DNA of 64,000 nt from Pseudomonadota bacterium (GTDB taxonomy: Bacteria; Pseudomonadota; Gammaproteobacteria; Steroidobacterales; Steroidobacteraceae): the NCBI GenBank assembly GCA_018241505.1, contig JAFEDS010000013.1:423902-487901 (forward strand). The letters run 5' to 3'. Under the pieces are notes generated by a model. That model had not been told where the DNA came from. It worked only from the letters and a program-made list of their open reading frames with translations, and did no database searches. Below, piece after piece: positions 18,763 through 26,240 of the stretch (within the stretch, counting starts at the first letter, position 1; each line of letters starts with the position of its first letter). The position numbers and the translations under genes were made by a program.

Positions 18763-18799
18763 CCCGTTGTCCGGCTTCTCAATAACGAAAGACAACGGG
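18763..18799 (+). promoter_or_regulatory. Inverted repeat over the ribosome-binding site of the GlcG-like gene
   Basis: CCCGTTGTC (18763-18771) pairs perfectly with GACAACGGG (18791-18799). The right arm runs into GGGAGAAG just before the ATG at 18808. The structure could sequester the ribosome-binding site, act as an operator, or end the upstream message; no T-run follows, so an intrinsic terminator is less likely. Confidence 0.4.
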
Positions 18800-18807
18800 A
18801 GAAGATC

Positions 18808-19602
18808 ATGCCTATTCGAACTCACCATGCGATCGTCGGGATCGGTTTGGCTGGGAGCCTCGCTCTGGGCACAACTACTGCCATGGCGGACAACGGTTGT
18901 GCGGGCCTGCCCGATCACCACACACTGCAAACGGCGTTGGAATACGCACGCGCGCAAAGTAACGGCGGATTCAACCTCGACATGTGGGCAACGGTCGTGA
19001 ATCGCGACGGGGTCGTTTGTCAGGTTGCCTTCACCGGCGCCAATCGTGGCGCACAATGGCCCGGCAGCCGCGTCATTTCCGCTCAGAAAGCCAACACCGC
19101 GAACGCCTTCAGCCTGCCGGGACTTGCGCTGTCCACGGCCAACCTGTATGCCGCGGTTCAGCCGGGCGGTTCGCTGTATGGATTGCAGCACAGCAACCCG
19201 GTCGACACCGCGGTTGCCTACCAGGGACCTGCATCCAACTTCGGCCAGGATGACGATCCCATGACGGGCCGCCGCATCGGCGGCGTGAACGTGTTCGGCG
19301 GCGGGCTCGCCTTGTATAACTCGAAAGGTCAGCTCATCGGTGCGGTCGGTGTCAGTGGCGACACTTCCTGTGCCGACCACAACATCGCCTGGCGCACCCG
19401 GCACCGCCTGAACCTGGATTTCATTCCAGGCGGTGTCAGTGACAACCACGATGACAACATCAACTACAAGGGCCTGGTGAGCGTACCCAGCCTGGCGAAC
19501 GACTTCTCACATCCCATCTGCAAGATCGCGGGAGTCGACGGTGTGTCGCAGATCAGTGCGAACCTGCCGGCCGTGCAGAAGGTCGGGGCTGGAGGGCACT
19601 GA
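18808..19602 (+). CDS. Secreted GlcG/HbpS-family (haem-binding-like) protein
   Basis: 264 residues from the ATG at 18808, which has GGGAGAAG as ribosome-binding site. The signal peptide ends at TAMA before DNGC. The rest matches the GlcG/HbpS fold: ALEYARAQ early, VVNRDGVVCQV, then FGGGLALYNSKGQLIGAVGVSG and a following cysteine-histidine pair (SCADHNIAW). HbpS of Streptomyces binds haem and senses redox stress; many relatives have no assigned role. It is longer than typical cytoplasmic GlcG because of the export signal and insertions. It is convergent with the amidohydrolase gene, 3 nt apart. Confidence 0.82.
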   Translation: MPIRTHHAIVGIGLAGSLALGTTTAMADNGCAGLPDHHTLQTALEYARAQSNGGFNLDMWATVVNRDGVVCQVAFTGANRGAQWPGSRVISAQKANTANAFSLPGLALSTANLYAAVQPGGSLYGLQHSNPVDTAVAYQGPASNFGQDDDPMTGRRIGGVNVFGGGLALYNSKGQLIGAVGVSGDTSCADHNIAWRTRHRLNLDFIPGGVSDNHDDNINYKGLVSVPSLANDFSHPICKIAGVDGVSQISANLPAVQKVGAGGH

Positions 19603-19605
19603 GGC

Positions 19606-20901
19606 TCACTCCAGCGCCGTGGGGTGTCCGTTGAGCCGATAGACGACGCCCCCTTTCATGACAAATCCGGCGTGCCGCAGGGCGTCGGGTTGGGTGGTGG
19701 GGTCGGCCGGTATCGCCACAATATCGGCCAGCCTCCCGGGTTGAATCGACCCCACTTTGTCAGAGCGCCCCAACAGGTCCGCGGCGTTCCACGTGGCCGC
19801 GAGAATGGCGTCCATTGGCTTCATTCCGTTCGCAATCAGGAGTGCGAACTCCAGTGTGTGGTCGCCCTCGCCGAGATCGGTACCGTAGGCGATTTTCACG
19901 CCTGACTTGACAGCCAATGGCAGGTTCTTCTTCGGTAGGAGGTCGTTGGCGAGCTCCTTGGGGGCCGTGCCCGGCGTCAGCAACTCGGGGTGGTCGTGCG
20001 CCACTGTGTAGAACACGTCGTAAACTGTCAGCGTGGGAACGAGGTACGTTCCGTGCGACTTCATCAGTGAAAAGGTCTGGGCAGTTGCAAATGATCCGTG
20101 CTCGACCGAGTCGACGCCGGCGATCACGGCATTTTCAATGGCTGCCGCGGGGTAGATGTGCGCCGCCACCTTCATTCCCAACGAGTGGGCCGTTTCCACG
20201 GCTGCGCGCATCTCATCGTTGGTCATGAGCTGCTGGCGCGGATCGTCGCCGGTCGATGCGATTCCACCGGACGGCATCAGCTTGATTACATCGGCTCCAC
20301 GTTGCCTGTGCTCGCGGACACGCAGGCGTGCTTCATCAGGGGAGTCGACGATGCCATTGCGCCACCCTGGATGAGACAGAGCGTGGTCGACACCGTTGTA
20401 AACATCGCCGTGACCTGCCGTGGGCCCCAATGGTTCAAGGGCGACCATCAGGCGCGGGCCAGGAATCTTTCCGGCGTTGATGGCATTTCGAAGCGCGACA
20501 CTGTCATCGCCGCCACCAACATCACGTGCGCTGGTGAACCCCTGCTGGAGCATCTGGCGCACAAATACTTCGCCGTCGAACGCGCGATCGATGTCGTTGT
20601 GGGTTACCCAGTATTCCGTGGCGTTCGTTCGACTGGGGAGCATCGCCGCGACATGCACGTGGCAATCGATGAACCCGGGCAACACGGTTGCCCCTGACAG
20701 GTCGATGACCTGGGCACCCGGCGGCGTCGTGAAGCCATTTTCGACCGCGGTGATGGTGTCGTCGTGAATGGTGATGGAAACGTTTTTACGAGGGCTGGGT
20801 GAGATGCCGTCGATCAGTGTGCCCGCGTGAATCACGGTATCCGCGCCGAAGGCATTCTGAGCCAGGAACAGGGCTGCAAAGGCCACGAGGGAGTCTTTCA
20901 T
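19606..20901 (-). CDS. Secreted metal-dependent amidohydrolase (imidazolonepropionase/prolidase-like)
   Basis: 431 residues with a signal peptide (cleavage likely after NAFG). The metal-binding HxH is in DCHVHVAAM. Further histidines are in AAHIYPAAA and DSVEHGSFA, and the last ligand aspartate is in AYGTDLGEGDHTLE. This is the pattern of amidohydrolases such as Xaa-Pro or Xaa-Arg dipeptidases that are exported in gammaproteobacteria. It probably hydrolyses a dipeptide-like or cyclic amide substrate in the periplasm. The gene is divergent from the methyltransferase gene. Confidence 0.87.
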   Translation of the reverse strand: MKDSLVAFAALFLAQNAFGADTVIHAGTLIDGISPSPRKNVSITIHDDTITAVENGFTTPPGAQVIDLSGATVLPGFIDCHVHVAAMLPSRTNATEYWVTHNDIDRAFDGEVFVRQMLQQGFTSARDVGGGDDSVALRNAINAGKIPGPRLMVALEPLGPTAGHGDVYNGVDHALSHPGWRNGIVDSPDEARLRVREHRQRGADVIKLMPSGGIASTGDDPRQQLMTNDEMRAAVETAHSLGMKVAAHIYPAAAIENAVIAGVDSVEHGSFATAQTFSLMKSHGTYLVPTLTVYDVFYTVAHDHPELLTPGTAPKELANDLLPKKNLPLAVKSGVKIAYGTDLGEGDHTLEFALLIANGMKPMDAILAATWNAADLLGRSDKVGSIQPGRLADIVAIPADPTTQPDALRHAGFVMKGGVVYRLNGHPTALE

Positions 20902-20954
20902 GAAGTGCCGCGTTGCAAATCGGGGCGCCAGTATAGCTGCTATTATTTCCGGTC

Positions 20955-21776
20955 ATGGGGCCGCTTTTGACATTGAAAGTCCACGCAGCATTGCAGGCGG
21001 CGGCCCGCAAGGGACTCGCGACGGTCGAATGCTCGCTCGATCTCGATCGCTCCGGGACCTCGGTCGAGGTGAGTGCGGAACACTGGAGCTGGCAGGGAAC
21101 CCGCTATCCCTTCCTGGGCGCCTGCAAGGACAGAACCATCTACTATTGGGCCGGACAGGACTTTCAGCCCGCGGCACGCTACTCCAGCTCACTCATCAAG
21201 TTGGTGCCCACGCAGTGGGGGCCTCCCACCTTCGAAATCGACGGCATCAAAATGTTGCCCACGGCGAAAGCCTCACCGTACGAGGACGCAAAGCGCAAGG
21301 TGGCGCTCATCCGGCCCCGCGGCAAGCAGATCCTGGATACCTGCGGTGGCCTCGGTTATTTCGCTTCCTGGTGTCTGCTGGGGCAGGCGGGACGGGTGCT
21401 GTCGTATGAGAAGAACGAGGATGTGGTTTGGTTGCGGGGCCTGAACCCGTGGTCGCCAACAGGCGAGGGCTTGAGCCTCGTGCGCGGCGACGTTGCTGTT
21501 GAAATCGCTTCCTTGCCGGATCAATCATTTGACGCCGTGTTGCATGACCCTCCCAGGTTTGGTATTGCCGGTGAGTTGTATTCGCAGGCCTTCTACGATC
21601 AACTTGCACGTGTGTTGCGCCCACGGGGGATCCTGTTCCACTACACCGGGACGCCAAACAAACTCACCAGCGGACGGGATGTCCCCAATGAGGTTGCCGG
21701 GCGATTGCGCAAGGCGGGGTTTGCAGCGGAGCTGCACGGCGACGGTGTGCTTGCCACTCGGGGCCATGGCCGCTAG
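20955..21776 (+). CDS. Class I SAM-dependent methyltransferase, archaeal-type (COG2521-like)
   Basis: 273 residues. An N-terminal domain of ~110 residues (ending in GIKMLPTAKASPYEDA) precedes a Rossmann methyltransferase. Its SAM-binding glycine motif is ILDTCGGLGYFAS (126-138), the acidic residue of strand 2 is E152, and the catalytic-type DPPR is at 198-201. DPP(Y/F/R) motifs go with methylation of amino groups in nucleic acids or proteins. The overall look matches the predicted methyltransferases mostly known from archaea. The gene ends on the same CTAG as the convergent catalase-like gene. Confidence 0.75.
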   Translation: MGPLLTLKVHAALQAAARKGLATVECSLDLDRSGTSVEVSAEHWSWQGTRYPFLGACKDRTIYYWAGQDFQPAARYSSSLIKLVPTQWGPPTFEIDGIKMLPTAKASPYEDAKRKVALIRPRGKQILDTCGGLGYFASWCLLGQAGRVLSYEKNEDVVWLRGLNPWSPTGEGLSLVRGDVAVEIASLPDQSFDAVLHDPPRFGIAGELYSQAFYDQLARVLRPRGILFHYTGTPNKLTSGRDVPNEVAGRLRKAGFAAELHGDGVLATRGHGR

Positions 21777-22999
21777 TCGAACACCTCATCGCCAGTAGGT
21801 TCGTAGTGGGGGATCGCATTCATCTGGTGACGGAATGTCGACAGCGCGAGGTACATGCGCTTGCGTGCCCGGCTCTGGTTCCCCAGTGGCCGATGCTCCG
21901 CGATGCAATGCCATGGGTTGTACGATAGCTGCTTTTCGAAGTTGATCTGCGCCGGTGAGTCGAATTTCTGCCGCGGAATGCGTAGTGTGGCCACCGAAAC
22001 GCGCGGTGACAGCTTCTCCGGCCACAAGACCGCCGCATTCTCAATCGGCATTAGGAAGGAGTCCGTCTGTAGCTGGACGCGAAAATCCAACTCCACGTCC
22101 GCGCCGTTGAGCGCTTTCACCATCGCCTCACGCAAATAGTTGTCCGATGGCCGAAAGGGCAGTCGGGGTATGGGTGTGCGCCGGCTGGTCTTCGGCCACA
22201 CTGAATACTGCATCGCCTGGCCTTCGCCGAGCAGGTAGGGTACGCAGCTAAAGTAGGGTGCCTCAAACGGACTGCTCTGCGTCTTCACCCACAGCCCCTG
22301 CATGATGAAATCCAGCAGGTGGGGGCGATGGAGATTCACGAAGTAGAAAGTGGAGGCGTTCCTGAGGCTTTCCTTCTGCAGTTGGGCGTTTGCCCGCACG
22401 TCCGGAGTCACGAATGTCGGCGTGGACACACCTGTGAAGTCTTGAGTGTACTTCTCTTCGTCCATGAGCTTTGGTCCTGGGACGCCCAGCAGCTTGATGC
22501 TGATGCTCATGAAACCGACATCGTCGATGTCCGGGGTAATGTAGGGACCCGGTCCGGAGAATCGCACCCACGCTCGATAGGTCCGCGGTTGGGCGAACAC
22601 ACCCTGCCGGAACTTCTGCGGCAGGTCAGGGTGAACGATGAATTCGGCACGCACGATGCCGTGGGTCTTGGTGTTGCCGCCGCGTTCGAAGCCACGCGGC
22701 TTCCACAGTCCCTGCATCTGTTTGCGGAAGGTGTCGATAATGGATTCGACGCATGCTTCTTCGTCGGGCAGTAGTTTTTCTTCAGCCAACGCCAGGTGTT
22801 CGTTGGTGCGCTGTCGATTGATCAATGCGGTGGTGAAGCGTGCGATCGGGTCCCGTAGTACGGCGTCAAATGGTGGGCGCAGAAGCCGGTCGAAGCGACG
22901 TTCAAACTGCAGGAGCTTGAACGTTGAGTCCGACACGAAGTTGAGGAAACGGGAGCCGGTGTTGGCGGGCGGAATAGGGCGCGCTGTGTTGGAGTCCAT
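21773..22999 (-). CDS. Catalase-like haem protein
   Basis: 408 residues, shorter than a true catalase (~480+). It has the reduced catalase core: H113 in TKTHGIVRAEF as candidate distal histidine, YRAWVRFSGP (141-150), VGFMSISIKLLGVPGPKL, and a C-terminal RKRMYLALSTFR whose Y383 would be the proximal haem ligand. Such catalase-family proteins include allene oxide synthase-like and peroxidatic enzymes, and hydrogen peroxide dismutation should not be assumed. No signal peptide is visible. It is the last gene of the six-gene operon, 9 nt after the DyP gene, and shares its TAG stop (CTAG 21773-21776) with the convergent methyltransferase gene. Confidence 0.82.
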   Translation of the reverse strand: MDSNTARPIPPANTGSRFLNFVSDSTFKLLQFERRFDRLLRPPFDAVLRDPIARFTTALINRQRTNEHLALAEEKLLPDEEACVESIIDTFRKQMQGLWKPRGFERGGNTKTHGIVRAEFIVHPDLPQKFRQGVFAQPRTYRAWVRFSGPGPYITPDIDDVGFMSISIKLLGVPGPKLMDEEKYTQDFTGVSTPTFVTPDVRANAQLQKESLRNASTFYFVNLHRPHLLDFIMQGLWVKTQSSPFEAPYFSCVPYLLGEGQAMQYSVWPKTSRRTPIPRLPFRPSDNYLREAMVKALNGADVELDFRVQLQTDSFLMPIENAAVLWPEKLSPRVSVATLRIPRQKFDSPAQINFEKQLSYNPWHCIAEHRPLGNQSRARKRMYLALSTFRHQMNAIPHYEPTGDEVFD

Positions 23000-23008
23000 A
23001 GGATTCTC

Positions 23009-24505
23009 TCATTCGGCGGCGAGCCAGCGTAGGGCGCGAATGCCGGGCAGGAAGAAGTACGCCCCGCCGGCGACCGTGACGAACTGAGGCAGGTTTTCCA
23101 GCCGGCGGGTGGGGCCGTCAGCCGCGGGTAACGAGAAGTAGTCGCAGCGCAGCCCCCCGGATCCCGGTGTGCGATTCCCGAGCAACGGATCGCTTTCGTT
23201 GTGCAACCCATTGAAGTGGGCGCTCATGATCCACGCGCTCTGCACAAACTCGAACTGCCGCTGGATGTTGGCGTTGAGGCACATGAAGTGGAGCCCCGTA
23301 TCCACGGGTGCTGGTAAGCGAAGCGCTGCTTCGGGAGTTACTTGTACGCCGTATTCACGTCCCCGACGCAGAACGCGATGAAATCGAGTCGATGCGGCAA
23401 GATCGCGTGCGCGGGCATCGGGGTTGAGGCCGAGGGTGCGTATCAACCGGGAGAGGAGACCCGCGCCGCCGGTTGGGAGATCCGCGGTGCGCGGGTTGGT
23501 GCGCCGAATGTGCGCGCCAATCGGGCAGCGATGGCCAGAAGGGTCGGATTCAAATGTGAAGTCGTTGGGGTCGGGCGCGGGTGCGCCGCCTTTGGCCGAT
23601 GCGCTTGCGACTGCTGTCGTCGGTCGCTCAACCGCTATTGATTCCCCACTTCGCGTGCGCCCAACCAACTGCGAGGCCAGCCACTCGCGCTCAACGTCGA
23701 CTCCTCCAGCGCGCGAATTGAGCACCTGCCAAAACCCCCGGACGTCCTGCCGCAATTGGCGGATAACCAGGTACGTGCCATTGCGCCCGAGATCGGCGCT
23801 GTTGGGACTGTCCTCCGCTCGGGGCAGCAACTCCTGTGGGTCGCGGCTCGCGTCGAGCACAGGGCGGGGCGTGTAGAGACCGTACTCGTTTGGGTAGCCC
23901 AGAACAAACTCACCAAGGCAGCTCAGGTTGCGGTAGGCGCGCTCCTCTTGATCTGCTACGGGTATCGCGCGCTCCCAGTCGATTTGTGGCTGCGAGAGCC
24001 CGTCCGCAAATCCAAAGGGCTCAACGCCGCCCATATCGGTAGTTGAGAGCCTATAGACGACGTCGAAGCCGGCGGCACAGGCTGACTCAATGCCACTCTG
24101 CAGCCCGGTCAAATGGCCGGGCATGGCGTACAAGAGCACCGCGACGTGCGGCTCGCGCTCGCGGCCACCCCAATCCCAACGTTCAGGCGCGCTTTCTCCC
24201 ACATCGCCGAGGCGCCGGGTGCGGTTGGCATCGCCGGCCATTCCCTCCAGGAACTCTTCTGAGAATCCGCCCACCGCGTCGGAGCTCACGCCGAGCGCAT
24301 CCATGCCTGCGCGCGTCAGCGCAATCTGCAGCGCAGTGGGAGGCACAGGCTGGATTGTGACCGCGCTGGTCACCTCAACCTCACTCAGCCAGCGACGAGC
24401 AGCAGCCGGATCCTTCACCCGCAACAGGAGGATTACGGCTTCGGTGTGGTGCTTGAACCCAAACCGCAGCAGCCCCTGGATGTCGTCGAGGTTGACTTCG
24501 CTCAT
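23009..24505 (-). CDS. DyP-type peroxidase
   Basis: 498 residues from the ATG at 24505, chosen because it forms an ATGA overlap with the upstream gene; an in-frame start five codons earlier (24520) is less likely. The DyP signature GFADG is at 165-169 with D168 as distal acid, H332 in PIGAHIRRTNPR is the proximal haem ligand, and R380 in RFHRVLRRG is the distal arginine. It should use H2O2 to oxidise dyes, phenolics or lipidic substrates. No Tat or Sec signal is present, so it is cytoplasmic or encapsulated/exported by another route. It is the fifth gene of the operon. Confidence 0.9.
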   Translation of the reverse strand: MSEVNLDDIQGLLRFGFKHHTEAVILLLRVKDPAAARRWLSEVEVTSAVTIQPVPPTALQIALTRAGMDALGVSSDAVGGFSEEFLEGMAGDANRTRRLGDVGESAPERWDWGGREREPHVAVLLYAMPGHLTGLQSGIESACAAGFDVVYRLSTTDMGGVEPFGFADGLSQPQIDWERAIPVADQEERAYRNLSCLGEFVLGYPNEYGLYTPRPVLDASRDPQELLPRAEDSPNSADLGRNGTYLVIRQLRQDVRGFWQVLNSRAGGVDVEREWLASQLVGRTRSGESIAVERPTTAVASASAKGGAPAPDPNDFTFESDPSGHRCPIGAHIRRTNPRTADLPTGGAGLLSRLIRTLGLNPDARARDLAASTRFHRVLRRGREYGVQVTPEAALRLPAPVDTGLHFMCLNANIQRQFEFVQSAWIMSAHFNGLHNESDPLLGNRTPGSGGLRCDYFSLPAADGPTRRLENLPQFVTVAGGAYFFLPGIRALRWLAAE

Positions 24506-25800
24506 AGCAACTTCAACCAAGCGAGTGCCTGTGCGGCACTCAGGTCATGTTGCTCCAGGCCCTGCCGGATCCGCGCATTGCGCTCCATATCGCACAGGGT
24601 GAGTCCCGGGTACGCCTTGTACCAGACCTGGGTGGGTAGCTGATGCCGCCGCTGAAAATACTTGAAGAAGCTTTCCCGCCGCGCCCCGCGCGTGAGCAGA
24701 AAGTCAGTGTGGGGCCAGCCGACCCCGCTACTGAAGGCGACATTCAGTCCCCAGGCGACTTTGTTGATGAAGTCATCCATGTAGGCCTGATGGCCGCCGT
24801 CGTAGTTGCTCGCAAACAGTACGCGACGCTTGCCATCCACAAACACCCACCGCGCGAAGTGAATGGTTTGTACGCGGCCCAGGTAGCCTCGATTGAACAG
24901 GTGCCGCGCGGTGAACTGGATGACAGCGAATACCGCAGGTGTCAGCCAGCGGCGCAACGCACCTGGTTTGACAGATCCGAATGCGGTGTACTGGTTGGTA
25001 ACGTCCTGGTCTTCCAGTGTCTGCAATTCCAGCAGCAATGAAGCTGAGGGGCGCGGACAGAGCTCCGGATCGCTCGTCTCCAGGCGCCGCAACCGCAAAA
25101 TCAATAGCGGCGACAGTACGAGCAAAAAGGGGGCCGCGAGCAACGCGACGAGCAGGGTGGCTACGAGGTTCATCCATTTCGCGAACAACCAACTGAGTGG
25201 AGTCGGAGCCGCCGGCGTGAGCGTCAGTCGCCGCTTGTCCACCTCCGTCCTCACGAAGTTGACCATTTCCCGCCACCGTGTACGCGCATCGTCCGCGGAC
25301 TCGAGGGGAGTGCGGTCCACTCGCGCCGATAACACTTGCTGCAGAATGCTTTCCTGTTGGATCTGCTGCACTGTGCGGCCCACCCAATTGACGTAGCTGG
25401 CGGCAACAGGCAGATCGTGAGCGCGCAGCCACGCCAGCAGATCGCCCTCGGGCGGGAAGTCCGCGCACAGGCCAAAGATCTGCCGCAACCCAGCCGGCGA
25501 GCGGGTCACCATTTCGGCCAGACAATCTGCCGCCGCACCGTCACAATCGCCCATGAAGGCCAGATAGATCGGCAGCCGCGGCCGGGGCACGCCGTACACC
25601 TCAATGTCCGCAAGAGTCGGATCGTCGAGAATCACAAACCGCGCAAAGTGCAATTGCGGGAATTGAGCGAAGGGCAGCAGGGCATTGCCGGGGTCGGCCA
25701 CTCCGGGCGAGGCATTCATGCTCAGCAGCAGTGCCCGCAGCGGCGGCAGCCGGTCCGCCGCAATCGGTGCCACGACCGTGAACTGCCCCTGGGGTGTCAT
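24502..25800 (-). CDS. Unknown protein with duplicated alpha/beta unit and a membrane segment
   Basis: 432 residues; not a family I can name. The sequence shows an internal repeat. LHFARFVILDD (50-60) followed by LPIYLAFMGDCDG (76-88) resembles IHFARWVFVDG (313-323) followed by RVLFASNYDGGHQAY (326-340). Between the halves a hydrophobic stretch (about 204-236) predicts one or two membrane passes. The HFAR units look like a ferredoxin-like/dimeric alpha-beta barrel strand, the fold of DyP peroxidases, and the gene is coupled to the DyP gene by ATGA. I infer a membrane-associated partner of the DyP or catalase-like enzyme. Confidence 0.7.
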   Translation of the reverse strand: MTPQGQFTVVAPIAADRLPPLRALLLSMNASPGVADPGNALLPFAQFPQLHFARFVILDDPTLADIEVYGVPRPRLPIYLAFMGDCDGAAADCLAEMVTRSPAGLRQIFGLCADFPPEGDLLAWLRAHDLPVAASYVNWVGRTVQQIQQESILQQVLSARVDRTPLESADDARTRWREMVNFVRTEVDKRRLTLTPAAPTPLSWLFAKWMNLVATLLVALLAAPFLLVLSPLLILRLRRLETSDPELCPRPSASLLLELQTLEDQDVTNQYTAFGSVKPGALRRWLTPAVFAVIQFTARHLFNRGYLGRVQTIHFARWVFVDGKRRVLFASNYDGGHQAYMDDFINKVAWGLNVAFSSGVGWPHTDFLLTRGARRESFFKYFQRRHQLPTQVWYKAYPGLTLCDMERNARIRQGLEQHDLSAAQALAWLKLL

Positions 25801-25802
25801 GG

Positions 25803-26240
25803 CTACTGCTGGAATTGCAGGCAGAAGTCGATCAGCCGGTCCTTGCCCCAGTACACCTTGCCCAGATAGAAGCCAGGGGAAAGCAGCCGGATTTCATCGC
25901 GGATGCGCTCCGCGACCAGGGAGGTTTGGGAGTAATCCAACACAATGCACTCCTTCCCATCCAGCCAGCTCGGTCCCTTGTAGACTTTCGCAATGATGGC
26001 TTCGACTCCGAAGGCGGTAATGCGGTTCTTGAGAAAGCCGCCGGCGGCATCGAACACCTTGCCTTGCCAGCCGAAGTGATTGATGACCTGTGCAATGAGG
26101 GTGGAGTAGCGGGTGCCGGGTGCAATGATGGCCGTGCCGTCGGCGGGTCCGTTTGGAATGTCGCCGGCGGAGTTGGCTCGGAACAGGTCGTCCAGTTGCG
26201 CCTGCGACATCGCCAACAGTTGTTTCGGATCGTAGTTCAT
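25803..26240 (-). CDS. Small protein of unknown function (possibly GXWXG/DUF4334-like)
   Basis: 145 residues, no signal peptide or membrane segment. The pattern of an early FGWQGKVFD, a central DGKECIVLDYS and a C-terminal SPGFYLGKVYWGKDRLIDF resembles small beta-barrel (lipocalin-like, GXWXG/DUF4334) proteins; this is a weak resemblance only. It starts inside the GMC stop (ATGA, 26237-26240) and ends 2 nt before the next gene. Its place in the operon suggests a lipid- or substrate-binding helper, which is inference. Confidence 0.65.
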   Translation of the reverse strand: MNYDPKQLLAMSQAQLDDLFRANSAGDIPNGPADGTAIIAPGTRYSTLIAQVINHFGWQGKVFDAAGGFLKNRITAFGVEAIIAKVYKGPSWLDGKECIVLDYSQTSLVAERIRDEIRLLSPGFYLGKVYWGKDRLIDFCLQFQQ

